A stretch of DNA of 19,598 nucleotides from JAYUHK01 sp043767025 (GCA_043767025.1 JAYUHK010000127.1:1-19598), one strand, 5' to 3'; shown: positions 9,401-16,363, counted from the stretch's first letter. Translations and numbers: made by a program. The notes: a model not told the origin generated them from the sequence alone.

Positions 9401-10507
9401 GTACAAATTGTTTTTAATTACATCTAACGCCGTTTTTTTCTCACACACTACAAGGCATTTCATTTTGTTCGCCAACGCAGCCGTGATGAGCGCGGTCAGG
9501 GATTGACTTTTGCCGGTGCCGGGCGGACCCTGAATAATTTGGTTCGGAAACTCCACCAAAGTATCGAGAATTTCTTGCTGGCTGGGGTCGGTTTCTACCA
9601 CCACAGCGGCGGACTCCAAACGCTCCAACTCGAAGTCCAATTCCGTAAAATCCAAGTCACTGTGTATCTCCAAAAGTCCGTCTATATCGTTGATGATGCT
9701 TTCTTTTTGGGTGCGAAACAAACCAAAAATACCGCCAAAATGCAGTCGTGGAAAATCCCCACTTTCGGCTTCTTCGCGCTCGGGCAGCGGTGACAGTGGC
9801 TGCTCCAAAACGTCATTTTCGGCACTAAAAGAAGCGTTGATATTCAACTTTTTGCAAGCATTTTCTAACTCTTGGCGCAGCTCCGCACGGTTAAAAAGCG
9901 CGTCGTCGGCAGTCAAATCTTCCGATAGTTGGGGCAGCTCAATGCTGTATTCTGACTTCAAAAAAGAAATCAACACTTCGTTAATCGCCACGCCGTGTAT
10001 GTCTTCGGTACGGATTCTGCCGGCTTCATCGCGGATTTTGTTGCGCAAAATGAGCCACGAGTTGGGTTCGGAGTAGCTTTTTAGGAGGTCTAATTGCCAG
10101 ATGAAAAGGGGTGCTTTGAGGATTTTTTGTGGGTCGCGAGGCGAGCGCAGCAGTACGAAAGGGTAGCCAAAACCGAAGGTTTTGATACCATGTTCCCTGA
10201 AATTATCCTCGTTTTCGATGTAAAGTGCGTTCAGTCGTTTAGCGAGAACGCCCAGCGAAAAGTGTCGTTCTTCTTTAAACTCTGCGGACGAATTGGGCAG
10301 TTCAAATAAAATTTTATATTGAAAATTACTTTCAGACAAAATTTTATCCAAAAAATTATCTGCCATTTTAGTTTCTACCGCATTAAAATCCGCAACATCT
10401 AATCTCGTTGCAAAGCGTCCGGGCAAGGCATTAAGGTGTATGGACGCGGTATTTCCGCCTTTTAGTTTATCTCGTAAGGCTTTCAGAAAAGTCAAGTCTG
10501 CTTGCAT
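6404..10507 (-). CDS. SF1 (Upf1-like) helicase with C-terminal Vsr/DUF559-like nuclease, candidate defence protein
   Basis: The 1367-residue protein has an N-terminal region without a recognised domain (1-300), then a superfamily-1 helicase core. Walker A is GPPGTGKS at 327-334, motif Ia is near 349-370, motif II is DEAS at 913-916, motif III is GDSQQMPP, and motif VI includes TRAKK (R1169). Between motifs Ia and II lie roughly 470 residues rich in Gln, Leu, Glu and Lys, probably a helical stalk or coiled-coil insert. Residues about 1255-1350 form a PD-(D/E)xK nuclease of the MTES_1575/DUF559/Vsr type: FRIDIV (D1279), IECDGAKYHSS (E1295, D1297) and a closing RIWSSNWW. All expected helicase and nuclease residues look intact. 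Proteins with this general plan (for example DUF4011-helicase-Vsr) are reported single-gene antiphage systems. The N-terminus here does not show the usual DUF4011 opening, so this may be a different branch. It is a lone gene with its own promoter. A role in DNA repair is the alternative. Confidence 0.85.
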   Translation of the reverse strand: MQADLTFLKALRDKLKGGNTASIHLNALPGRFATRLDVADFNAVETKMADNFLDKILSESNFQYKILFELPNSSAEFKEERHFSLGVLAKRLNALYIENEDNFREHGIKTFGFGYPFVLLRSPRDPQKILKAPLFIWQLDLLKSYSEPNSWLILRNKIRDEAGRIRTEDIHGVAINEVLISFLKSEYSIELPQLSEDLTADDALFNRAELRQELENACKKLNINASFSAENDVLEQPLSPLPEREEAESGDFPRLHFGGIFGLFRTQKESIINDIDGLLEIHSDLDFTELDFELERLESAAVVVETDPSQQEILDTLVEFPNQIIQGPPGTGKSQSLTALITAALANKMKCLVVCEKKTALDVIKNNLYQTNPLLGELSVVVEDMNKDRDAVVTSVRERASRNVELPYFNSIEHQHLETNHRLLKASVNAAHQSLAQPIFQGKNWTTLVGNFLKTQKKANFNLLKSKLEYKNFEFTESEYATLSKNIKEGQLLYSKVLAQNQQFGVLEGLPDPIFLRENALATQQALENKINNYIQQLEKCAVTIKEEIKNYIQFLDTHFLNYYSRLNESSEQFLQYWTRNINQFGGDFAANDDLNSLKTGALSLFSSKHRQMKENKKLLLTYYNSVFYTYNSFRYFEHQFISEQQLGSSLAKLQENVVQLQQKNELWKKEHETIRSQYLSRFSPQNFHLEYSEKINLLKVTTDEIYTIFEQIRQDNFLSHFSKNLTNIAALEQIIQRQINDFRSIQDSLPQFRSYFDWRKYKIQIPVLHQQVLTTLQEEGLTDWQAAFDSWYLNWLLAVREQPDLPKSEAALTELSSQNIDLRQSQLQKILYFWSAQQQVSTKNFQQQQGINLVSLYNKRGSRGERRNSLRKIISSDFSLFTDYFPVLLVSPSICSSIVPLEKGLFDMVIFDEASQLRLEDTFAALYRGKIKIVSGDSQQMPPSSYFQGGNAVLSPSEDDTFLEEIPEIVTKKTMQSLDLAHCESLLEYAEYRNFKQSYLKIHYRSQHPALIDFSNHAFYGKRLLPMPAKPKALYPPIVFESIAGVYEDQVNRLEAKKVVEILMSQIKPLETGKYPSVGIATFNIYQRNLIIEEINIARQQSIENEAIIQKIGSDFFVKNLENIQGDERDIIIISTTYGRRNDGIFRQSFGPILQKNGYKLLNVIITRAKKQVIICTSIPSEFYQTYPQLLEVQGNTGKAIFYAYLAYSKAVGAADEAASQSILELIYQKSNLMQSIDNSLLASAESPFEAEVLQDLLKHIAAQRIVPQYKMGGFRIDIVLLSEYDKKPILAIECDGAKYHSSPEAYAWDMFRQKHLEQYGIKFHRIWSSNWWTNPQRELEDLLDVIAELDKNLRQQSEIDSLFED

Positions 10508-10542
10508 CGGTTTCTCGTAAAAATAGCTTGATTATCAACGCC

Positions 10543-10574
10543 GAAAGGTAGTTATTTTTTTATTTTAAAACAAA
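10543..10574 (-). promoter_or_regulatory. Probable promoter of the helicase-nuclease gene
   Basis: On the minus strand, TTTG (10574-10571), then 20 bp, then TACCTTTC (10550-10543), one base from the TAnnTTTG consensus. The predicted leader is about 30 nt to the ATG at 10507, a normal length. Confidence 0.5.
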
Positions 10575-10691
10575 TTTTTTTAAAATAATTTTTTCGACGC
10601 AAAGTTTTTGAAAGGGAAAATGAAATATTGAAACGAAAAAAATACCGATTTATTTTATTATTTGTATACAAACTTCTTGCACAAAAAAGAC

Positions 10692-10699
10692 TATCTTTG
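10692..10699 (+). promoter_or_regulatory. -7 box of the ssrA promoter
   Basis: TATCTTTG is an exact TAnnTTTG match lying 14 bp before the mature 5' end of tmRNA. Transcription would start just upstream of the RNA, which fits. No well-spaced -33 TTG is present; the nearest, at 10677-10679, is too close at 12 bp. Confidence 0.65.
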
Positions 10700-10713
10700 C
10701 GTTTGTAAAAACT

Positions 10714-11104
10714 GGGGCTGACAGGAATCGACGGGGAAGTCAATCGGTTCGTAAGCAGGTCGGGATATGAGGATACAGCCCGTAAAAATGTTCTTCGCAC
10801 CTATAACTGGCAATACACAGTATGCCATTGCAGCCTAATTCAGTGAATTAGAATGCATTTGCGCCGCATGAAACCTACGGGTTTCTTCCGTTTGAGTCCT
10901 GCTACACAACGTGCCGCGTATCATCAAACTTGTAGGATAGCACCGCCACTCGCTTCGATGGTAGCTGCGAAAATTTAGAAGATAAGGCGCAAATATGGGT
11001 GTGTTTTCCACCTACCTTGCGCTCGAAAATCAAAGCGAAAAATAAACTTGTAGAAAGCGTTCAGATGCTTTGTTCGGACGAGGGTTCGAATCCCTCCAGC
11101 TCCA
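10714..11104 (+). ncRNA. ssrA: Transfer-messenger RNA (tmRNA)
   Basis: tmRNA rescues stalled ribosomes and adds a degradation tag to the nascent protein, working with SmpB. The 5' end GGGGCTGACAGG and the 3' end CAGCTCC form the tRNA-like acceptor stem of seven pairs, including the conserved G-U at the third pair. The T-arm GGTTCGAATCC is present. The 3' discriminator A is followed by CAG rather than CCA, so CCA must be added after transcription. The length of about 391 nt is normal for the one-piece form. The tag frame is at 10809-10838. Transcription probably begins at the TATCTTTG promoter and ends at the terminator at 11114-11155. Confidence 0.95.
10809..10838 (+). other. tmRNA proteolysis-tag reading frame
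   Basis: The frame GGC AAT ACA CAG TAT GCC ATT GCA GCC TAA encodes GNTQYAIAA. A Gly resume codon and a YA(L/M/I)AA ending are typical of Bacteroidota tags. The stop codon begins a stem-loop, CTAATTC-AGT-GAATTAG, as is usual just after the tag. The tag end is a ClpXP/ClpAP-type degron. Confidence 0.88.
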
Positions 11105-11113
11105 CAGTGGTCT

Positions 11114-11155
11114 AATAGGGCAAATTTAGGCAACTAAATTTGCCCTATTTTTTTT
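11114..11155 (+). terminator. Intrinsic terminator of ssrA
   Basis: A perfect 16-bp stem (AATAGGGCAAATTTAG with its complement) and a 4-nt GCAA loop are followed by a run of Ts. The right arm contains TAAATTTG (11135-11142), an exact -7 box that might also start transcription of the next gene. The next gene begins only 22 bp after the T-run. Confidence 0.93.
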
Positions 11156-11177
11156 CAATAAATACCAACTTTTTAGC

Positions 11178-13148
11178 ATGAATCCAACATTTTTTCAACA
11201 CCTACACCCCGCCGTCGCTGTGCAGTTGCCGGTGCGAGAAGTCCTTGCCGAACTCAAAAATTATTGGGGTGAAGAGCTTTGGAAAGATGTGCTACAGCCC
11301 GCTTTTGACCCTCCCAGTCCCGTAGCGCAACACGCTGACAGTCAATGGATAAAGCGCGTAAATATGGTCGGTATCAACGTCCGAACTCTCCAAAATTTTT
11401 GGAACGTAATCCCCTACACACTCACTTTGCCGACCGCACAAAACAGTATTCACTTGCTCCCCATTTGGGAGTGCGGCGTAGTGGCGAGCCTCTACGGAAT
11501 GAGCAGTTGGAACATCAACGCAGAGTTTTTTTCGGCGGAGTTAGCCGCCGAATTGCCGCATTTAGACACGGTAGAAAAACAACTCAAAGTGGTCATCAAT
11601 ATCCTTCACGCCATCGGAAAAACGGTCGGAATGGACGTAATCCCTCACACCGACCGCTACTCGGAAATCGTACTCGCCAATCCTTCCCATTTTGAATGGC
11701 TGCAACGACGCGATTTTGATATTTTGAATCACGACAACAATCTTCACGAAGCGGTACAGCAACAGTTGATGCGTTTTTTGATACGACACGGCACGGGGAC
11801 AGGCAGCCGTGATTATCCGAAACAGACAGAAGTATTTTTTTCTGAAAATTATGAAGAAACTGAACGATGCAAAATATTATTTGGAGAAAAAAATGACATA
11901 GAGCGTCGTCGCCAACGCCGCGACAAAATGGTGCAGTGGCTCTATGACTTGGGCTTGGAAACCGTCCCCGCCACGATGGCACCGCCCTACCGTGGGCTGG
12001 CAGTCAATCGCTCGGAAGCCGCCAAAACAGTGGATAAATCGGGCAGAGTTTGGCGAGATTATGTGATGACAAAACCGCGCGCTATGTCGCGTGTGTTCGG
12101 ACCGCTGACTCGCTACAAGCTGTACGAGAATGACGATTACAACTGGCAGTGGCAAATCAACTTTGATGCTCCGAAGGGAGAAGTTTGGTATTATGTGTGC
12201 AGCAATTACGACGAAATTCAGGCAGATTTTGGGTTTGATTTTATGCGTGGAGATATGTCGCACGTCCAGATGAGAGCCGACGGCGTACCCGCCGAAGCAG
12301 GTATTTACTACGACATTCATAGAGCTGTCAAACTTTTCGTGCAGCGAGAAAAGCCGTATTTTGGATACTTTGCCGAAACTTTTTTAGCTCCACCCGACGA
12401 GATGGCTTACGGAGACGAGTGCGACCATTTGGAGCTTTCGGAGGCGGATTCTACTTTGGGCGACTTGCAGTCGGTAGCCATTCACAAAAAAGAATTTTAT
12501 ACTGAATTTTTAAGATATTGGCAAATATTAAAAAGTAAAACTTTTGCGCCTAATTTTACTGTGATGACCGCCGACAAGGACGACCCGCGTTTTGATTCTT
12601 TCTACCTAAAAGGCAACGAGGTACGAATGTTTATGGCATTTTTTTTGACCGATATGCCGAGCTACACTGCGCTGGGCTTTGAGTGTCGCGACGCGCACCC
12701 AACGCCTGCGCCCAACGAACACTACACCAAACTCTATGTTTTTCAGCTTGACGAGGGCGAAAAAGCGACTCACGGAAATTATCAGTGGGGCAAAAACGAA
12801 ATTTTATTTCAAAAAATAAGTCGCCTACGGAATTTCGCAGACAATATCTTGCCCGAAATAAAAGAATTTGAAACAAAATGGCTGCATTTGCCCAATGCAG
12901 ATGCCGAACAAAAAGTGTTAGTTTGGACGCAAACGGTCGAGCCAAAGTATGTTTTTGTGGTCAATTTGGACACCCAAAATGCAGCTTTGCCTTTTTCTTT
13001 GGACGCGCCGTTCCGACAGTTGCAGCCTGTTTTTTCTACCGAAAATCCAGATTTTGGAGAAAGAAAAAAGCTAACTGCTAAAGAATATTTGTTCAAAATT
13101 CCCGCTTTGCAAGCGGGCGAAGCGGTCGTATATCGGCGAAGTGTTTGA
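11178..13148 (+). CDS. Alpha-amylase-superfamily (GH13-like) glycoside hydrolase, divergent
   Basis: This 656-residue protein has no signal peptide and is predicted to be cytoplasmic. It shows the order of conserved blocks of a GH13-type (beta/alpha)8 barrel. LLPIWECGVVASLYGMSSWNI (93-113) resembles the early barrel strands. GMDVIPHTDRYSE (151-163) matches the region with an Asp and His in the active site. FDFMRGDMSHVQMR (353-366) would carry the nucleophile at D359, and YFAETF (397-402) the acid/base at E400. FTVMTADKDDPRF (460-472) may hold the third Asp. The C-terminal stretch (from about 575, ending in KIPALQAGEAVVYRR) resembles the beta-sandwich of amylases. The catalytic assignments are by eye. 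The substrate is unknown, and the large insertion at about 180-350 is not typical. It follows tmRNA directly and ends at a small hairpin terminator. Loss of catalytic function in a divergent family is possible. Confidence 0.68.
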   Translation: MNPTFFQHLHPAVAVQLPVREVLAELKNYWGEELWKDVLQPAFDPPSPVAQHADSQWIKRVNMVGINVRTLQNFWNVIPYTLTLPTAQNSIHLLPIWECGVVASLYGMSSWNINAEFFSAELAAELPHLDTVEKQLKVVINILHAIGKTVGMDVIPHTDRYSEIVLANPSHFEWLQRRDFDILNHDNNLHEAVQQQLMRFLIRHGTGTGSRDYPKQTEVFFSENYEETERCKILFGEKNDIERRRQRRDKMVQWLYDLGLETVPATMAPPYRGLAVNRSEAAKTVDKSGRVWRDYVMTKPRAMSRVFGPLTRYKLYENDDYNWQWQINFDAPKGEVWYYVCSNYDEIQADFGFDFMRGDMSHVQMRADGVPAEAGIYYDIHRAVKLFVQREKPYFGYFAETFLAPPDEMAYGDECDHLELSEADSTLGDLQSVAIHKKEFYTEFLRYWQILKSKTFAPNFTVMTADKDDPRFDSFYLKGNEVRMFMAFFLTDMPSYTALGFECRDAHPTPAPNEHYTKLYVFQLDEGEKATHGNYQWGKNEILFQKISRLRNFADNILPEIKEFETKWLHLPNADAEQKVLVWTQTVEPKYVFVVNLDTQNAALPFSLDAPFRQLQPVFSTENPDFGERKKLTAKEYLFKIPALQAGEAVVYRRSV

Positions 13149-13242
13149 TTGTGGAGGTTTTTTTTAATGCTTTCACCTTGAGATTTTTTTGAGTAGAAAT
13201 CCTCTGCAAGTTAAAGTCGGAAGACTTGTGCGATGGACATTC

Positions 13243-13267
13243 GCTGTATTTGCGTACAGCTTTTTTT
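13243..13267 (+). terminator. Probable terminator of the glycoside-hydrolase gene
   Basis: A 6-bp stem, GCTGTA paired with TACAGC, with a 6-nt loop, is followed immediately by seven Ts. It is short but well placed, about 95 bp after the stop codon and abutting the second repeat copy. Confidence 0.55.
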
Positions 13268-13355
13268 AGTGGTTAATTTTGAGTTGCCTAAATAATTGCT
13301 AATCAATTAGTTACAACATTGTATGACCACAAGTAATTCTTTGCGGACACCTAAT
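13261..13355 (+). repeat. Dispersed ~95-bp repeat, copy 2
   Basis: Direct-orientation copy of the segment at 3551-3645, with the same internal inverted repeat (AATTG-CTAAT-CAATT). It ends 4 bp from the rhuM stop codon, and its first Ts are the tail of the preceding terminator. It carries no gene. Confidence 0.75.
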
Positions 13356-13359
13356 TATT

Positions 13360-14367
13360 TTATTTTGGTTTTTCTACGGCTGTTTTTTTGATTTGTTTAT
13401 CGAAATCTGAAATAATTTTTTGTGTTTTATTAAACTCGTTGTACTCATTTATTGCTTTTTTATCCGCCTGCAATTTAGATACTTTCCCTTTGCCGTGCAG
13501 TATTTTGTATTCGTTGAACGATAAAAATTTGTTCACGCTATCCGCTAACTGCTGCATCGTAAAAGTGTTTTCTCGCTCTATCAGTCCTTCTATATAGTCA
13601 AAATAACTCGTTACCGTCCGCTCCAACTGAACGATTTCCTTTTCTTGCAAGTAGTTTTTCGCCACAACTGCATCGGCTTTTATGATACGTCCGTCGGGTG
13701 CGTTCTTCCAAGTACTCAAACCCATATTTTCTTTTTTCTTGTCCGCCAATTTATATATAATTTCGGCGGAGGTCTGTCCTGTAATCGCAAAGTGAAATTT
13801 ATTTTGCACCGTAGCATAAAAATCCTTCGTCACCTCAGCGTTTTTATCATAATCCAAACTACACTCCGCAAAAATATCAGTCACTTGTTGATATATTCTT
13901 CGCTCGCTCGCTCGAATAGACCTAACTCGGCGCAACAACTCCTTAAAATAATCTTTGCCAAACAGCGTTTGTCCTTGTTTGAGCCGATTATCGTCCAAAA
14001 CAAAACCTTTGATAATAAATTCTTTTAGGGTTTGCGTCGCCCATATCCTGAACTGCGTCGCTTTCGACGAGTTCACGCGGTAGCCTACCGAAATGATAGC
14101 ATCGAGATTGTAAAACTTGGTTTTACGAGAAACCTTCCTTCCGCCCTCCATTTGAACTTGTAAAATTTCTTTACAAGTTGCCGTTTCCTGCAACTCTGCA
14201 TCTTGATATATATTTTTTAGATGCGTTGTGATATTTTGAGTAGAAGTATCAAATAGTTCTGCTAACGATTTCTGCGTCAGCCAAACGCTTTCGTCTTCTA
14301 CAAAAACCTCTACCTTCACCGCGCCATTCGGGTTGCTGTAAATTATAAAATTAGTGTTGTGTTCCAT
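13360..14367 (-). CDS. RhuM-family protein
   Basis: This 335-residue protein matches the RhuM family, named from a Salmonella pathogenicity island and common in accessory regions. The N-terminal half has a helix-turn-helix-like segment (VWLTQKSLAELFDTSTQNITTHL, 28-50). The block YNLDAIISVGYRVNSSKATQFRIWATQTL (86-114) is the family hallmark, shared loosely with KilA/Bro-type domains. The C-terminal half keeps the family phrases FHFAITGQTSAEII (191-204), RIIKADAVVAKNYL (227-240) and a closing helical segment. The molecular function is not established; DNA binding is suggested by the N-terminus. The start overlaps the end of the Bro-N/DinD-like gene by 17 bp, so the two are translationally coupled. 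There is no signal peptide. Confidence 0.88.
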   Translation of the reverse strand: MEHNTNFIIYSNPNGAVKVEVFVEDESVWLTQKSLAELFDTSTQNITTHLKNIYQDAELQETATCKEILQVQMEGGRKVSRKTKFYNLDAIISVGYRVNSSKATQFRIWATQTLKEFIIKGFVLDDNRLKQGQTLFGKDYFKELLRRVRSIRASERRIYQQVTDIFAECSLDYDKNAEVTKDFYATVQNKFHFAITGQTSAEIIYKLADKKKENMGLSTWKNAPDGRIIKADAVVAKNYLQEKEIVQLERTVTSYFDYIEGLIERENTFTMQQLADSVNKFLSFNEYKILHGKGKVSKLQADKKAINEYNEFNKTQKIISDFDKQIKKTAVEKPK

Positions 14368-15187
14368 TATTTTTTATTTTCTCCTCCAAAAATGTTTTTG
14401 CATTCAGTCCTGTCACTACTTTTTTGCCTGTTTTTTCTTCCAATTCTTTGCGAGCATTGCCCGCAATGTTACCGCCTTGTTTGGCTACTTTTTTGCTTGC
14501 TTCAAAATCTTTCGGATTGACGGCTTCCGAAATATCTTTGGTAGAGGCTTCTGCCAGCATATTCAAAATCAACTCCGTATTTGTCATATTATCACGCAGA
14601 TTTTCTTTTTTCAAGCCTTTCAATACCTTGTATTCTTTGGTGCTTTTGCCACTCCATGTTTTGGTGATAATATCGGTGAGGGTAGCAAATTGTTGTCCTT
14701 CTTTCAGCCCTAATCGTTTCCATTCGTCGGTTAGTTCTTTGCGGATTTCTATACTTTTCAGCCGTTGATTTATCCAGTTTTCGCTGTAGCCTAAGTTCAA
14801 ATATTGCTCCAAAGCCCTATCAATAGTCAGCTCAGGGTCTTGCATCTCGTCTAATCTTTCGGAAGCTATTTTTGCCAGCCAAAGTTTAAAAGGCTCTGCC
14901 TTCGGCGAAGGGATAGATTGTATCAAGCGGAAAAGTTGTTCCGTATTTGCTACATCGGTAAGTCGCATTTTGCCGTCTTCCGAAAGCATTTTCAACTGTC
15001 CGATTTTTTCGGACAGTTGACTTCCTTCTTTTTTCAGTTTAGCTTTTAAATCGCTCCAGTATTTTCTTGGTCTTTCGTTGTCGGTCAAGGCTTCTATTGC
15101 ATCAACGATAGAAAAATACCATTGCTCCTCGGCTTCGTTCCAAGAAGTGCGCACTTTTTTTTGCTCAAATAATTGTATTTCATTCAT
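14351..15187 (-). CDS. Bro-N domain protein with DinD-like C-terminal part
   Basis: The first gene of a two-gene operon with rhuM, 278 residues. Residues about 12-115 form a Bro-N domain: WYFSIVDAIEALTDNERPRKYWSDLK, then MRLTDVANTEQLFRLIQSIPSPKAEPFKLWLAKIA. This domain is found in phage antirepressors and baculovirus Bro proteins and binds DNA. The C-terminal part (from about 150: KVLKGLKKENLRDNMTNTELIL, then GGNIAGNARKELEEKTGKKVV) resembles DinD, an SOS-induced protein that in E. coli antagonises RecA filaments. Cytoplasmic. The ATG at 15187 is the only sensible start. Regulation by DNA damage or by a phage-type repressor is possible but not shown. A clear -33/-7 promoter was not found; CAAACATA at 15341-15348 (TATGTTTG on the minus strand) is the nearest -7 match and lacks a -33 partner. 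Confidence 0.85.
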   Translation of the reverse strand: MNEIQLFEQKKVRTSWNEAEEQWYFSIVDAIEALTDNERPRKYWSDLKAKLKKEGSQLSEKIGQLKMLSEDGKMRLTDVANTEQLFRLIQSIPSPKAEPFKLWLAKIASERLDEMQDPELTIDRALEQYLNLGYSENWINQRLKSIEIRKELTDEWKRLGLKEGQQFATLTDIITKTWSGKSTKEYKVLKGLKKENLRDNMTNTELILNMLAEASTKDISEAVNPKDFEASKKVAKQGGNIAGNARKELEEKTGKKVVTGLNAKTFLEEKIKNNGTQH

Positions 15188-15366
15188 ATTTTTATTTTTT
15201 TAGATGTGAAAATTAATTGTTGCTGACTGTATAAATAAATAGTTATAAGTTTTTAGTTTTTAATTTTGAGTCATCATAAACTGCTGAAAATCAACGAATT
15301 ATGTCGAATATTAAATGTCATCTATTTAAGTGTAAGTACCCAAACATATTTAGTTTTTATTAAAAG

Positions 15367-15587
15367 CCGACTGCTTTAGCGGTCGGACAATGGATAATAT
15401 TTGATGTTGGCATTAGCCAAATACTCGCTACGGAAACTTATTTAGGCTGAGTAAGAAAACAGTTTTACAACCTGATGCCACAGGCATCAAACATTTATAG
15501 AAAATATATGGTACATCGCGTCCGACCCCGAAGGGGTCGCAGATATAGGGCATTTGTCTTTTATAGACATTTAATCTCTTCGGGATT
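15367..15587. repeat. Array of five small hairpins, REP-like
   Basis: The 448-bp gap between the Bro-N gene and the barrel gene holds no convincing gene but five hairpins. They are: 15367-15386 (CCGACTGC stem, TTTA loop, one G-U); 15473-15489 (TGATGCC, loop ACA); 15523-15539 (CGACCCC, loop GAA); 15555-15569 (TGTCT); and 15573-15587 (AATCTC, loop TTC). Four lie within about 115 bp. Such clusters resemble repetitive extragenic palindromes of Bacteroidota, but no second copy is present in this window. A 60-residue minus-strand frame across it (15428-15610) is not considered real. Confidence 0.6.
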
Positions 15588-15635
15588 TTTAAACGAAAGT
15601 AATGATGCACAAGTACTTAACATCAAATTTTTTTT

Positions 15636-16262
15636 ATGAGAAATATTATCAAAAAATTCAGCACATTTTTACTTTTTTTGATATTCATATTGTCTGCAAA
15701 TACGTCTTTTGCGCAGAATGCAAAAAGTAAGAAGCTAAAAGAGAAAGAAACCAAAGAATATTTTGACGAAAGCGGCGGCTTCAAACACCGACTTTGGTAT
15801 GGAATACATTTTGCTGGTAATATTTTCCAATTTACGAGTGACCGCTTTCGAATTGCTCCGATTGTTTCGGTTGGTTACAAAGCAACTGACCGTTTTAGCG
15901 TTGGATTGGTCGGAAAAATGGATTATTCTTACGAGCGTTTGTACACTACCTCTGGCAAGCGAATTGTTTTCAGCAGCACCGATTTCGGAGGAGGAGCTTT
16001 TGCACGCTTCAAGTTTGTAGAGAATATTTTCGGACACGCCGAGTTAGAGGCAACAAAATTCCAGTTTGCTACGGGTGTAGATATTGCAGGAAATATTATA
16101 AAACAAACTTTAGTTCAGCAGCACTGCTATCTGGGCGGAGGCTATCGGAGCGGTATGAACAACTGGGGCTACGAAATCATGCTACTATACAACGTTTTAG
16201 ACAAACCTACTTCGGTGCGTTTTCCGATTGATATTCGGATAGGATTTTCTTACAAATTTTAG
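15636..16262 (+). CDS. Outer-membrane beta-barrel protein
   Basis: This 208-residue protein starts with a signal peptide (MRNIIKK, hydrophobic core, SFA before Gln at 27), so it enters the periplasm. Residues 28-45 are charged and rich in Lys and Glu. From about 50 the chain alternates in amphipathic strands (RIAPIVSVGYKATDRFSVGLVGKMDYSY and similar) rich in Gly, Phe and Tyr. It ends in GFSYKF, the C-terminal Phe being the usual outer-membrane assembly signal. About eight strands fit this length. No enzymatic motif was seen and the precise function is unknown. It stands alone, preceded by the hairpin array and followed by a strong terminator. Confidence 0.82.
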   Translation: MRNIIKKFSTFLLFLIFILSANTSFAQNAKSKKLKEKETKEYFDESGGFKHRLWYGIHFAGNIFQFTSDRFRIAPIVSVGYKATDRFSVGLVGKMDYSYERLYTTSGKRIVFSSTDFGGGAFARFKFVENIFGHAELEATKFQFATGVDIAGNIIKQTLVQQHCYLGGGYRSGMNNWGYEIMLLYNVLDKPTSVRFPIDIRIGFSYKF

Positions 16263-16286
16263 AAAAATATTTTTTAGGAATGTCAC

Positions 16287-16328
16287 AAAAAAGCCATAAG
16301 CAACCGCTTATGGCTTTTTTGTTTTTTT
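16287..16328 (+). terminator. Intrinsic terminator of the beta-barrel gene
   Basis: A perfect 15-bp stem (AAAAAAGCCATAAGC with its complement) closes an AACC loop and is followed by G and seven Ts. Because its left arm is A-rich it would also work on the minus strand. Confidence 0.92.
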
Positions 16329-16355
16329 TAATACCATTATTTCGTTGAAAAATAT

Positions 16356-16363
16356 TAGTTTTG
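16356..16363 (+). promoter_or_regulatory. -7 box of the WG-repeat gene
   Basis: TAGTTTTG matches TAnnTTTG and lies about 33 bp before the ATG. No TTG at the proper -33 spacing was found, so this is a partial promoter match. Confidence 0.4.

Noticed and set aside
10552..10800. Minus-strand frame of 82 residues
   Set aside because: It runs across the ssrA promoter and the 5' part of tmRNA; low-complexity Lys/Phe/Asn-rich end.
10714..11104. tmRNA 3' end as an island attachment site
   Set aside because: tmRNA genes are common integration targets, but no integrase and no second copy of the 3' end were seen in the window.
15428..15610. Minus-strand frame of 60 residues
   Set aside because: It is produced by reading through the hairpin array; it has no start signal and no recognisable domain.
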